DNA of 64,000 nucleotides from Gaiellasilicea sp963789355 (lineage in GTDB: Bacteria > Actinomycetota > Thermoleophilia > Gaiellales > Gaiellaceae). Shown here in pieces: positions 50,285-59,356 of the stretch. Within the stretch, counting starts at the first letter, position 1; each line of letters begins with the position of its first letter. A model generated the notes under the pieces. It searched no databases, was not told the DNA's origin, and worked only from the letters and a program-made list of their open reading frames with translations. Position numbers and translations under genes: made by a program. The stretch is taken from NCBI GenBank assembly GCA_963789355.1, contig CAWBKK010000002.1, positions 310,001-374,000 of the forward strand, written 5' to 3'.

Positions 50285-51880
50285 TCAGGTGCCGCCGGGG
50301 GCTCCGGAGCCCGGAGAGACGCCGTAGCGGACGCGGAAGCGCTCGTCCCGGGCGAGCCGGTTGCCGCGATAGACGCGTCGCGTGTACTCGACAGTGAAGC
50401 TGCCGCCGCCGTGACCGGACGGGACGCTCGTCTCCGTCTCGACACGCCGGCCAAGGCGGGACGAGAAGAAGCGGACGGCGATCGAGGTATCGGTCGCGGC
50501 GAGCTTGATCAGGACGCTTGCGGGCCAGTCGTTGCGAAAGATCAGCTCCGGCCCGCCCCAGGAGATCGTCGCTTCGCGGCCAAGCGGGTACCGGTCGATG
50601 TAGAGCGAGTGCGGCTGATGCTCGATCAACTCGAGCCCGGCGAAGAAGGCGCCGTTGTACAGCATCGTCGCGACCTGGCTGATCCCGCCGCCGACCGAGT
50701 CCACGAACGAGTCGCCGGCGCCGATCTGCGGGGCGGGGACGTACCCCTTCGCGATCGTCCGCTCTCCGAGGGCCTCGTTCATCGAGAACGTTTCACCTGG
50801 GCGGAGGATCGTCCCGTCGATCACACCCGCGGCCCGTTGGATGTTGACGACACGGGGTTGCCCGGGCGGGTAGTACGTCGTGAACTCGGAGACCCGCTCA
50901 CGGATCCCGAGCGACGCGAGCTCCGCCGTGGTCACGCTCGGTTGCATGAGGGTCACCGCCGCCTCCACCAGCGACTGATCACTGTCGGCGAGCCGGCCGG
51001 CCGTAGCGGCCGCGTCGAGAACGCGGCCCTGCACGGCAGGCACGACCTCGACGGACGCGCCTCGGACCCGGAACTCGGCGTCGCGCGGCGAGACCGAGGC
51101 CGGGAGCAGCTTTGCAAGCCCGACCGCGTCGAACGCGACCGACAGCACGCTTCCGCTCCGCCGCACACGGACGAGCGCGCGCAGCGTCTCCGGCTGGAGC
51201 GTCGTCCTGACAGTGCCGAGAAGGATCGTGCGTCGGGTTCCGGTGAGACGTTCGACCCGCTGCGCCGTGGCGCGGGCCTCGGCCGTGGTGACCTGAGGTT
51301 CGATGCGAATCGTGGGCGCGTGGACGAGGGTCGGCAGAGACTCCAGCCGCGTCCTCAGTCCCTCGACGTCGACGACATAGCCGACTCGACCCTCGCGAAC
51401 GTCTACACCGCCGGCATCGACCACGACTGCGGCTTCCGCCGGGCGCACCGACCGCACGAGCCGTCTCGCCAGTTCGCGTACCTCCCGACCACCGACGTCC
51501 CACCGGAGCGCCACGTCCCTCGTCTGGCCGCTGTCGAACCAGCCGCGCGCACGACTGAACCGGTGGAGGCCCGCCGCGGCGACAGCCGCCGCAACCCGGG
51601 GACGCGCACGAAGCGCGCTGCCACTCGTGTGGACCCTGCCCTTCGGACCAACCACGACAACGGGCCGCGCCGCGAGCTCCCGGGCCTGCGCCGAAACACG
51701 CTCCTCCGCCTCAGCCGCCGACATCCCGCCCACAGCTACGCCCGCGATCGCAACCCCTTCCGGAACCCGCGGCCGTCCGTCGGTGGCAACAACGATCGCG
51801 ACGATGGCCGCAACGAGCAGTGCGGCCACAACCAGGAGCGCGCGGCGATTGAGCCGGCGGGGCTGGATCAGGTTGACCAC
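50285..51880 (-). CDS. VanW-family exported protein
   Basis: 531 aa. An N-terminal membrane anchor (ALLVVAALLVAAIVAIVVAT) follows a basic start. The middle part has repeated PG_binding_4-like domains (VRPAEAAVVVDAGGVDVREGRVGYVVDVEGL). The VanW domain starts near residue 340: ERVSEFTTYYPP, RVVNIQRAAGVIDGTILRPGETFSMNEALGERTIAKGYVPAPQI and the conserved DSVGGGISQVATMLYNGAFFAGLELIEHQPHSLYIDRYPLGREATI. Known in Gram-positives and actinobacteria, and tied to peptidoglycan or vancomycin-related processes, though its chemistry is unknown. It ends GSGAPGGT. Confidence 0.87.
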   Translation of the reverse strand: MVNLIQPRRLNRRALLVVAALLVAAIVAIVVATDGRPRVPEGVAIAGVAVGGMSAAEAEERVSAQARELAARPVVVVGPKGRVHTSGSALRARPRVAAAVAAAGLHRFSRARGWFDSGQTRDVALRWDVGGREVRELARRLVRSVRPAEAAVVVDAGGVDVREGRVGYVVDVEGLRTRLESLPTLVHAPTIRIEPQVTTAEARATAQRVERLTGTRRTILLGTVRTTLQPETLRALVRVRRSGSVLSVAFDAVGLAKLLPASVSPRDAEFRVRGASVEVVPAVQGRVLDAAATAGRLADSDQSLVEAAVTLMQPSVTTAELASLGIRERVSEFTTYYPPGQPRVVNIQRAAGVIDGTILRPGETFSMNEALGERTIAKGYVPAPQIGAGDSFVDSVGGGISQVATMLYNGAFFAGLELIEHQPHSLYIDRYPLGREATISWGGPELIFRNDWPASVLIKLAATDTSIAVRFFSSRLGRRVETETSVPSGHGGGSFTVEYTRRVYRGNRLARDERFRVRYGVSPGSGAPGGT

Positions 51881-51978
51881 CGGCTTACGCTACAACCCGA
51901 ACGCCCACGGACTCGAGCAGTCCTTGTTCACCTCGTGCGCGTGTGTCCGTCCGGTAGTGCGCCCTCCGTCTCCGCTCC

Positions 51979-52344
51979 TCAAGCGTCCACCGCGGTGTAG
52001 ACGGTGCTGTCCGCCTCGGTGCTACGACGAAGGATCTCGGATAGGCGGGCGTCGCGGTAAAGGGCCGCTGACCCCACGATTTCCGTGGAGGCGCTGTCCC
52101 ATTCGGCCACCAGGACCACACGCGAACCGCCGTACTCGATCATCACCCGTGCGCCGATCAGGCCCGGCAGAGCGAGACCTTCCCGGATGCGTTCGGCCAG
52201 ATCCCGCGTGAACCCGGCGACGTCAAGAGGCGCCGGACGGAATCTGTGGACCGTGAGTGCAACCGCAGCAGAGCTCTTCGTCCCGTCCGCGTTCTTGTGG
52301 CTCGCGAGCACGACTCCGGGACTACTGCTGCCGACGCCACTCAT
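51979..52344 (-). CDS. Small antibiotic-monooxygenase-like (ABM/ferredoxin-like fold) protein
   Basis: 121 aa from MSGVGSSSPGVVL. Pattern of a dimeric alpha/beta barrel: VALTVHRFRP, FTRDLAERIREGLALPGLIGARVMIEYGGSRVVLVAEWDSASTEIVGSAALYRDARLSEIL. Such small proteins can be monooxygenases or heme-degrading or sensory partners. No cofactor residues are clear. It overlaps the 5' neighbour by 23 bp, so they are coupled. Function not assigned. Confidence 0.55.
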   Translation of the reverse strand: MSGVGSSSPGVVLASHKNADGTKSSAAVALTVHRFRPAPLDVAGFTRDLAERIREGLALPGLIGARVMIEYGGSRVVLVAEWDSASTEIVGSAALYRDARLSEILRRSTEADSTVYTAVDA

Positions 52345-52627
52345 AGCGTTCCACCTCCTTCTCGACCGCCGACCTCGAGCCAAGCACGCTCAGCAGCGAG
52401 AGAGCGGCACTGGGTCGGTGGGCAACAGTCGGTTCATGCCAACGATGGGCGATGGCGCGGATGAGCAAGTACGGGGCTGCGACGATCGCCCAGGCGAGCG
52501 CCGCCAGCGCGACGAGCGCGATGAACGCGAAGGTCACGAGCGCGACCGGCCCGAGCCACGGGAGGGACAGAAGGACGGCCGTCCCAACAAGGAAGAACGG
52601 CGTCCAGGCGTAGAAGTACCTCACCAT
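52322..52627 (-). CDS. Small two-helix membrane protein
   Basis: 101 aa. ATG at 52627 (MVRYFYAWTPFFLVG). Two hydrophobic helices (about 8-32 and 34-60: LLSLPWLGPVALVTFAFIALVALAALAWAIVAAPYLLIRAI), then a charged C-terminal tail (VEKEVERYEWRRQQ). A gaggaga sequence lies 6 bp before the ATG. It precedes the small ABM-like gene, overlapping it by 23 bp. No family recognised. A repeat shared with 54704-54743 lies 67 bp upstream. Confidence 0.65.
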   Translation of the reverse strand: MVRYFYAWTPFFLVGTAVLLSLPWLGPVALVTFAFIALVALAALAWAIVAAPYLLIRAIAHRWHEPTVAHRPSAALSLLSVLGSRSAVEKEVERYEWRRQQ

Positions 52628-52693
52628 GATCTCTCCTCCAGGCTCGACGTGGGTGCGTTTGTCACCCTGTGAGGATCGCGCGGCCCGACCGCG

Positions 52694-52733
52694 CTCGCAT
52701 CCGCCGAGACGCCAGCGCGGGTCGCTGGTCGCG
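52694..52733 (+). repeat. Dispersed 40-bp intergenic repeat, copy 1
   Basis: 38 of 40 positions match 54704-54743, with further similarity of about 20 bp upstream. It lies upstream of the small membrane protein gene on the minus strand. It contains a GCGAC-n2-GCGAC direct repeat (minus strand), so it could be an operator. Confidence 0.65.
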
Positions 52734-52925
52734 AACGAGCCGCGCCGGGCAAGCTGCAAGGCACGCGGAGCTGCGAAGCGCCATAATCCCGTCAGGGGGT
52801 CAGGCTATGAGAAGCCAGCCGCGATCCAGACCAAGCCCCGAATCTCTGCTGCCGTCATCGCTGCGGCTGCTGGTCTGCCGCGACGACGAGCGTGTCTCGA
52901 ACGACCGCTTCACCGAGGCGGTCGG

Positions 52926-53726
52926 ATGGCACCCACAGCAATGACCACGTCACAGGGGACAGAGCTGGGGACCGCCTGCGACCGGCTGCGCTCCCTGCAC
53001 CGCCCCGGCGAGCCCCTCCTGCTCCCGAACGCCTGGGACGTGGCCACGGCGAAAGCCGTGGTCGCAGCGGGGTTCGAAGTGGTCGCGACCACCAGTTGGG
53101 GGGTGGCTGCCGCGCTCGGCTACGACGACGAGGAGCGTGCTCCCGCCGATGAGATGCTCGCCGCGGCGGCGCGGATCGCTCGGAACGTAGAGGTGCCCGT
53201 GACCGTCGACGCCGAAGCCGGGTACGGGATGGAGCCGGCCGAGCTGGTCGCTGCGCTGCGTGGCGCTGGGGCCGCGGGCTGCAACCTCGAGGACACTGAA
53301 TGGCCCGCCCGGAGCCTCCGCGATCCCGACCGGCAAGCGGAGTGGCTCACGGCGGTTCGCGAGGCCGCGTTGGCGGAGGGCTACCCGCTGGTGATCAACG
53401 CTCGGGTCGACGTCTTCTTTCATCCCTTCCTCGCCGACGAGGACGGGCCGCAGGAGGGGTTCGTCACCGAGGCCGTCAGACGTGCTAGCGCATATCTCGA
53501 GGCCGGCGTTGATTGCGTGTACCCGATCTGTCTGTGGGAGGCGGAGGCGCTGCGCCGCTTCATGTCGGAAGTCTCCGGGCCGGTGAACATCACGCGGGAA
53601 CCACAGGCGCCGTCGATCGCCGAGCTGTCGGCGCTCGGCGTTGCCCGTGTGAGCTGGGGCCCCCTCCTGCAGTGGGACGCGATTGCTCGCTTCCAGGAAC
53701 AGCTCGCCTCACTGCGAGCGGAGTAG
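52926..53726 (+). CDS. Isocitrate lyase/PEP mutase-family enzyme
   Basis: 266 aa. TIM barrel of the ICL/PEPM type: LLLPNAWDVATAKAVVAAGFEVVATTSWGVAAALGY, VPVTVDAEAGYGMEPAELVAALRGAGAAGCNLEDTEW (Asp and Glu of the metal site), VINARVDVFFHP, YLEAGVDCVYPICLW, SALGVARVSWGPLL. The short length without the ICL insert and Cys loop places it with 2-methylisocitrate lyase-like or phosphonopyruvate-related enzymes. ATG 52926 is taken because gaggcggtcgg precedes it. Another ATG at 52941 is possible. It turns over C-C or C-P bonds of a small acid. Confidence 0.82.
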   Translation: MAPTAMTTSQGTELGTACDRLRSLHRPGEPLLLPNAWDVATAKAVVAAGFEVVATTSWGVAAALGYDDEERAPADEMLAAAARIARNVEVPVTVDAEAGYGMEPAELVAALRGAGAAGCNLEDTEWPARSLRDPDRQAEWLTAVREAALAEGYPLVINARVDVFFHPFLADEDGPQEGFVTEAVRRASAYLEAGVDCVYPICLWEAEALRRFMSEVSGPVNITREPQAPSIAELSALGVARVSWGPLLQWDAIARFQEQLASLRAE

Positions 53727-53733
53727 TGCGCGG

Positions 53734-54611
53734 CTAGGCGAACCTCTTGACGAAGGCGAGCGCGGTCTCGGCGACCTCGCGCCAGCCGTGGTCGATCGTG
53801 AGGGAGTGGCCTCGGTTCGGGATCTTCACGATCTCCGTCACGGCGGGGTTGCGCCTCTGCCGCTTGTAGGCGGCGTTCGCGATCGCCCACGGCACCGTGT
53901 GGTCCTTCTCGCCGTCGATGATCAGCAGGGGACCGCGGTCGGGGTTCTTCGTGTCGACCTTCGCCTCTGTCCACGGGTTGAGGTTCGCGTTGCCCATCTG
54001 CGACGAGAGAGATCCCGGAGCCGGCGACGTGGAACGTGTCGTAGAGCTCCTTCGCCTCCTTCTCGTCCAGCGCGTTCGCCCAGCCGTACTTGAACTGGTC
54101 GAACGTGAGCGTGATCGCGCGGCCGCGCGTGAGCGGGTTGACCAGGAACGGGCCTACCGCCCTTGAGCACGGAGACCGGCAGAGGCAGAACGCCGCGGAA
54201 GACTCCGGGGTCGATCGCCACCGTGGCCGCCGAGAGGCCCCGGCCCGCGAGCATCTGCGCCAGCAAGCCCCCGGTCGAGTGCCCGATCACCACCGGCTTC
54301 TTGTCCAAGGCATCGATGATCTCGGTGGTGTGATCGGCGACCTGCTTCAGGGTCTTCTTGGCGAGGACGTCCGGGTTCGCCCGGGCCTCTTCGACCGTTG
54401 CCGGATCGTCCGGCCAGTCCGGCGTCAGCGGCGCGTAGCCGGCCTGCTCGAAGAAGTCCGCCCAGTTGGCCCAGCTGCTCGGCAGCAGCCAGAGGCCGTG
54501 GATGAAGACGACCGGGGTGTTGCCAGAGGCGTTGGCCGCCTCGATCTCCCGCTTCTCCCGCTCGGAGATCGCCGCCGTGCCGGACTCGGGCTTGGTCGCA
54601 GTCGTGCTCAT
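53734..54611 (-). pseudogene. Alpha/beta-hydrolase gene with two frameshifts
   Basis: ATG 54611 (MSTTATKPESG). N-terminal part has PVVFIHGLWLLPSSWANWADFFEQAGYAPLTPDWPDDP and the nucleophile elbow VVIGHSTGGLLAQMLAGRG. The frame changes near 54160 (to VNPLTRGRAITLTFDQFKYGWANALDEKEAKELYDTFHVAGSG) and near 54010 (to NLNPWTEAKVDTKNPDRGPLLIIDGEKDHTVPW), ending LAFVKRFA. The acid/His region is GEKDHTVP and NRGHSLTIDHGW. A close paralogue lies at 58502-59350, intact. Two indels, so it is nonfunctional as given. Confidence 0.7.
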
Positions 54612-54703
54612 CTCGTCCTCCTGTCGGCTCGGCGGTCACCTCGACGATCTCGGCGCCGCTTGCGTGGTGTGCCGCGGCCCAGGATCCCTCGACCCGGGCC
54701 GGT

Positions 54704-54743
54704 CTCGCATCCGCCGAGACGCCAGCGCGAGTCGCTAGTCGCG
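54704..54743 (+). repeat. Dispersed 40-bp intergenic repeat, copy 2
   Basis: Partner of 52694-52733. Here it lies 93 bp upstream of the frameshifted hydrolase (minus strand) and 17 bp after the stop of the LAL regulator gene. Confidence 0.65.
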
Positions 54744-54759
54744 GCGAAACCGGAAATGG

Positions 54760-57528
54760 CTACGCGGAGCCCAGGAAGCCGGCAGGAATGCGGCCGAGCT
54801 GGTTGCGTGAGGTGATGTCGAGCTTCTGGAAGACCTTCCGCAGGTGGTACTGCACCGTTCGCGGGCTGATGAACAGCTGGGCGCCGATCTCGGGGTTGGA
54901 GAGACCGTCCCGGGCGAGGAGGGCGATCTGGGCCTCCTGAGGTGTGAGCCCGGCGCGCGTCTCGTCGGTGCGGACGCGCGCCGTCTCGCCTGTGGCGCGG
55001 AGCTCACGCCGCGCGCGTTCGGCAAACGCCTCCGCCCCGAACTGGCTGAACATGTCGTGCGCGACTCGAAGCTGCTCGCGTGCGTCTACACGCCGGTTCT
55101 CGCGACGGAGCCACTCGCCGTAGATGAGGTGCGCGCGGGCGAGATGGACGCGGATACGAGTGTGCCCCAGTCGCTCGATCGCCTCGCGGTACAGAGACTC
55201 GGCAGGGTCGCCGGCGGCCAGCAGCGCGCGTGACCGGGCCTGGACTCCAAGCGCCCAGTCGGTGCCGGCCGCCGTCGTCCGCTCCTCCAGTCGTCGCAGG
55301 GCGTCAGCCGCCTCGTCGCTCGCGCCGCTGCGTACGCCCGCCTCGACCAGCTCCACGAGGCAGAAGCCGAGGATCCCCAGGTCGTCGTATTCGCAGGCCG
55401 GTCGGGCGCTTGCGAGCGCGGCGTCGTATCGGCCGAGACCGTTGTACAGCAGCGCGGTGCCGTAGCCGTGCCCACCGACCCCCCTCCCCTCGCCTCGCGC
55501 GACGACGTTCTCCAGACCCCAGTTCATGAAGGGAAGCGCCTCGGCCTCGACGCCCCGCCACGCGCCGAGCAGGAGCGAGGCGTATTTCGCCGGAGCGTTC
55601 CCGGTGGCCTCGGTGATCGCATCGGCCTCCTCGTTCAGCGCCGCCGCCGCCGCGAACTCTCCAGCGTGCAGGTGCACGACAGCGCGGTATCCCAGCGCCA
55701 GCGGCAAGACGATGAGCGCGCCGGACTCGCGACCCAGGCGGACCGCCCGATGGGCCAGCTCAAGCCACATCCCCTCGTCCCACAAGTCGCCTGCGACCAT
55801 CCATGGCAGCCAGAACCACCGCATCATCTCGGCGTCAGTGACTCCGTCTTGCGCAAACGCGTGCAGGGCCCGCCGCAGCGGCTCCACGCCGGCGACGTAG
55901 CCCTCGGTGAACCGCGTCGCCAGACCGTCGAGGAGGAGGTCCGTGGGTGGCGGCGGCTCTCGCCCAGCGGGTGCGCCCCGGGCAGCGGCGGCCGTCTCTC
56001 GCGGGCCAACCTGGCCATTGAGCCGGCCGGCGAAGATCGCGGCTCCCAGCGCCTCCAGATACGTCTCGCGCGCGGAGCCAAGGTCCAGGGGCTCGAGCCG
56101 TCTGGCCGCATCGAGCAGTAACGGCGGCGCGTCGCTGCCGCGTCTGAGCGCGAACACGATCTCGGCGCGCAGCTGAGCGAGCCTGGCCTGCTGAAGCTCG
56201 TCCAGTGGACAGGCCTCGGCAGCCGCCAGGAGCTCTTGTGCAGCCTCCGGCGCTCCTGACTCGAGCTTCGCCTGTGCGGCGGCGAGCGCGCGGCGACCAC
56301 GAACGGCCGAGTCCGCGGTCAGCTCTGCGGCTCGCTCGAGGAACGCGGCCGCTGCCGCGATGCCGCCCCGAGCTTGCGCGCGCCCGGCCGAGCGCTCCAG
56401 CTCGTCCGCGACCGACTCGTCGAAGGCCGAAGCGGCCCGCGCTCGATGCCAGGCGCGCCGATCGGGATCCGACGCGGGGTCGGTGGCCTCGGCCAGCGCC
56501 CGATGCACTGCTTGCCGGTCGACGTCGGGCGCCGCCTGGTAGACCGCCGATCGCACAAGGGGATGACGGAACCGCACGAGCGCGCCGAGGTTGATCAAGC
56601 CTGCGGCGCGGGCAGATGCTGCTGCGTCGGTTCCGAGTCCGAGTCCGCTGGCGGCGCGCCACAGCAACGTCATGTCGCCGACTGGTTCGGCCGCTGCGAG
56701 CAGCAGCAGTCGTCGGGCGTCGTCTGAAACGGAATCGAGTCTTCGCAGGAAGCTCCGTTCGATCCGATTCCTCACCGGCACCACGTCGGTGATGCCAAAC
56801 CCACCTGCGAGATCCGCCGGAGGCAGCCCGCGTGGTAGCTCGAGTAATGCGAGCGGATTCCCATCCGACTCGGCGATGAGGCGATCCCGCACCTGCTCGT
56901 CGAGACGGCCGGGCCAGGCCGAGTCGAGTAGCGCGCGGGCATCGCTTTCGTCGAGTCCACCGAGCAAGAGCTCCGGAAGCCCGGCAAACTCCCGCACCCC
57001 GCTGCCTTGGCGCACTGCGAACACCAGGCCGACGGATTCGGCCTGGAGGCGCCGCGCGACGAAAGTGAGCGCCAAGGCTGACGCCCCGTCCAGCCATTGC
57101 GCATCATCGATCAGGCAGATGAGCGGTTGTTCGTCGGCGACCTCGGAAAGCAACCCGAGGACGGCCAGACCGACGACGAAGCGGTCCGGCGGCGGGCCCG
57201 TCCGGAGGCCGAATGCTGTTTCGAGCGCCTCCAGCTGCGGGCGCGGCAGCCGCTCACGCAGGTCGAGCATCGGTGCGCAAAGCTGATGCAGGCCCGCAAA
57301 CGCGAGCTCCATCTCGTACTCGATGCCGGATGCTCTCCCGATCCGACATCCGGACGCGTTCTGCACGAGGTATTCCAGCAGCGCCGACTTGCCGACCCCG
57401 GCCTCTCCGCGCACGACCAGGACCTGGCTCTGGTCTGCTCGCGCGCTCGCCAGCAATCGATCCAGGACCGCGCACTCGTTGCCTCGACCGCGCAGCTGAT
57501 GCCGAGGATCGTGCGTGACGGTCGACAT
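54760..57528 (-). CDS. LAL-type LuxR regulator (large ATP-binding regulator)
   Basis: 922 aa. ATG 57528 chosen over 57546 because MSTVTHDPRHQLRGRG begins the AAA part. ATPase at 15-300: Walker A VRGEAGVGKSALLEYL, Walker B PLICLIDDAQWLDGASALAL. A long helical TPR-like middle (about 350-840) follows, with repeats such as RALAAAQAKLESGAPEAAQELLAAAEACPLDELQQARLAQLRAEI. The C-terminal helix-turn-helix is LTPQEAQIALLARDGLSNPEIGAQLFISPRTVQYHLRKVFQKLDITSRNQLGRI. MalT-like regulators of this type respond to small molecules. Its neighbours are hydrolases, so they may be its targets. Confidence 0.88.
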   Translation of the reverse strand: MSTVTHDPRHQLRGRGNECAVLDRLLASARADQSQVLVVRGEAGVGKSALLEYLVQNASGCRIGRASGIEYEMELAFAGLHQLCAPMLDLRERLPRPQLEALETAFGLRTGPPPDRFVVGLAVLGLLSEVADEQPLICLIDDAQWLDGASALALTFVARRLQAESVGLVFAVRQGSGVREFAGLPELLLGGLDESDARALLDSAWPGRLDEQVRDRLIAESDGNPLALLELPRGLPPADLAGGFGITDVVPVRNRIERSFLRRLDSVSDDARRLLLLAAAEPVGDMTLLWRAASGLGLGTDAAASARAAGLINLGALVRFRHPLVRSAVYQAAPDVDRQAVHRALAEATDPASDPDRRAWHRARAASAFDESVADELERSAGRAQARGGIAAAAAFLERAAELTADSAVRGRRALAAAQAKLESGAPEAAQELLAAAEACPLDELQQARLAQLRAEIVFALRRGSDAPPLLLDAARRLEPLDLGSARETYLEALGAAIFAGRLNGQVGPRETAAAARGAPAGREPPPPTDLLLDGLATRFTEGYVAGVEPLRRALHAFAQDGVTDAEMMRWFWLPWMVAGDLWDEGMWLELAHRAVRLGRESGALIVLPLALGYRAVVHLHAGEFAAAAALNEEADAITEATGNAPAKYASLLLGAWRGVEAEALPFMNWGLENVVARGEGRGVGGHGYGTALLYNGLGRYDAALASARPACEYDDLGILGFCLVELVEAGVRSGASDEAADALRRLEERTTAAGTDWALGVQARSRALLAAGDPAESLYREAIERLGHTRIRVHLARAHLIYGEWLRRENRRVDAREQLRVAHDMFSQFGAEAFAERARRELRATGETARVRTDETRAGLTPQEAQIALLARDGLSNPEIGAQLFISPRTVQYHLRKVFQKLDITSRNQLGRIPAGFLGSA

Positions 57529-57706
57529 GTGGCGGACGCTACACACTACGCCTGGGGTCAGCTAGGCCCGCCGAGGCACCGGCGACTGGCGACTCGCCTG
57601 GCGTGTCGGCGGATTCGAGCGCTCTGGCGCCGCGCGATCCTCGCTCCTGCAGACCACGAGCCGGCACTTACGGCCGGCCGGATCGCACGAGCCGAAAGGA
57701 GAAGAG

Positions 57707-58472
57707 ATGAAGATCGTTGTGATCGGCGGAACCGGTCTGATCGGGTCGAAGCTCGTCGAGAAGCTGCGCGAGTCCGGCCACGACGCGCTCGCGGCGTCGC
57801 CGGACACGGGCGTCGACGTGCTCACCGGCGAGGGGCTGGCGGAGGCGCTCGAGGGAGCCAACGTCGTCGTTGACGTGGCGAACGCGCCGGCCTGGGAGGA
57901 CGCCGCAGTCATGGACTTCTTCCAGACCTCGTCTCGCAACGTCCTCGCCGCAGAAGCCACCGCCGGCGTCGGGCACCACGTCGCGCTGTCGGTCGTCGGC
58001 GCCGACCGGCTCTCCGAAAGCGGCTACATGCGCGCAAAGGTCGCCCAGGAGGAGACGGTGAAGGCGGGATCAACGTCCTTACACGATTCTCCGCGCGACG
58101 CAGTTCTTCGAGTTCATCGGCCGCATCGCCGATTCGAGCATGAGCGGCGACAGCGTTCATCTGCCGCCCGTGCTGGTTCAGCCCGAGTCGGCCGACGACG
58201 TCGCAGCCGCACTGGCTGAGATCGCGGTGAACGCACCTGTGAACGGCATCGTCGAGTTGGGAGGCCCCGAACAGTTCCGGCTCGACGAGCTCGCGCAAAG
58301 AGTCCTCAGCGCGAACAACGACTCCCGTCGGGTGACCGCCGATGCCCACGCGCGCTACTTCGGCGCAGAGCTCGACGACCAGTCCCTGACGCCGGGAAGC
58401 GACGCACGCATCGCTCCGACCCACTTCGAGGACTGGCTCAGCCAGTCCGCGGCCATGCAGACGAACCCCTAG
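57707..58472 (+). pseudogene. NAD(P)-binding SDR/NmrA-like gene with one frameshift
   Basis: ATG at 57707 preceded by aaaggagaag. N-terminal Rossmann (MKIVVIGGTGLIGSKLVEKLRESGHD), VVVDVANAP, LSVVGADRLSESGYMRAKVAQEETVKAGS. Near 58080 the frame changes (a one-base loss is likely) and continues TILRATQFFEFIGRIADSSMSGDSVHLPPVLVQPESADDVAAALAEIAVNAPVNGIVELGGPEQFRLDELAQRVL to the stop at 58472. Well-known atypical SDR. NADPH-dependent reductase or regulator role. The hydrolase at 58502 is 29 bp downstream, so they may form an operon. Confidence 0.72.
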
Positions 58473-58501
58473 TTGGCTTCCTCAACCGGAAAGGACGACA
58501 C

Positions 58502-59350
58502 ATGAGCACTGACGCGACCACCCCCGACACGATTGTCCTGATCCACGGCTTCTGGGTGACGCCGCGAAGCTGGGAGGACTGGAAGGCTCGCTACGAGAGC
58601 CGCGGCTACCGCGTCCTGACTCCTGCATACCCCGGCTTCGAAGTAGAGGTCGAGGCGCTGAATGCGGACCCGACGCCCATCGAGGACCTCACGGTGCCGG
58701 CGGTCATCGAGCATCTGGAGTCCGTCGTCTCGCAGATCGAGCCGGCGCCGATCCTGATGGGTCATTCGGCCGGTGGCGTCTTCACGCAGCTGCTGATGGA
58801 TCGGGGCTACGGCGCCGCCGGCGTCGCGATCAACTCGGCGCCGACCGAGGGCGTCAAGCGCCTGCCGCTGTCGCAGATCAGGTCGAGCTTCCCCGTCCTC
58901 AAGAACCCCGCCAACCGGCACAAGGCCGTCGGGTTCACCTTCGAGCAATGGCGCTACGTGTTCACGAACACGTTCAGCGAGGAGGAGGCGCGAAGGCTGT
59001 ACGAGCGCTACCACATCCCCGCGTCGGGCCGCGTGTTCTGGGGCAGTGCGCTCGCGAACATCCATCCGGGGCCCGACGACACGCACGTGGACTACAAGAA
59101 CCCCAACCGGGCGCCGCTGCTCTTCATCTCTGGCGGCGAGGATCACCTCATGCCCCCGTCGATCCAGCGCTCGAACGCGAAGCACTACAAGGCGGAGGGC
59201 ACGATCACCGAGGTCGTCGAGTACGAGGGCCGCGCACACCTCATGCCCTCGCAGACCGGCTGGGAGGAGATCGCCGACTACGCCCTGTCGTGGGCGACGG
59301 AGCAGGCCGCCGTGTGGGCGGCGCGACGCCCGCTGGCAGCGAGGGCGTGA
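58502..59350 (+). CDS. Alpha/beta-hydrolase (esterase/lipase-like)
   Basis: 282 aa. ATG preceded by ggaaaggacgacac. Oxyanion-hole motif HGF (IVLIHGFWVTPRSWEDWKARYESRGYRVLTPAYPG), nucleophile elbow LMGHSAGGVFTQLLMDRG, Asp region LLFISGGEDHLMPPSIQ, His in YEGRAHLMPSQTGWEE. So Ser, Asp and His of the triad are all in place. Its length and order resemble alpha/beta hydrolases that act on lactones or esters. No signal peptide. It overlaps nothing and is followed by a frameshifted esterase gene 7 bp downstream. Close to the frameshifted paralogue at 53734-54611. Confidence 0.87.
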   Translation: MSTDATTPDTIVLIHGFWVTPRSWEDWKARYESRGYRVLTPAYPGFEVEVEALNADPTPIEDLTVPAVIEHLESVVSQIEPAPILMGHSAGGVFTQLLMDRGYGAAGVAINSAPTEGVKRLPLSQIRSSFPVLKNPANRHKAVGFTFEQWRYVFTNTFSEEEARRLYERYHIPASGRVFWGSALANIHPGPDDTHVDYKNPNRAPLLFISGGEDHLMPPSIQRSNAKHYKAEGTITEVVEYEGRAHLMPSQTGWEEIADYALSWATEQAAVWAARRPLAARA

Positions 59351-59356
59351 TCGACG

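Noticed and set aside
50123..52000. 625-residue plus-strand ORF opposite the VanW gene
   Set aside because: Shadow of VanW, with the same biased composition.
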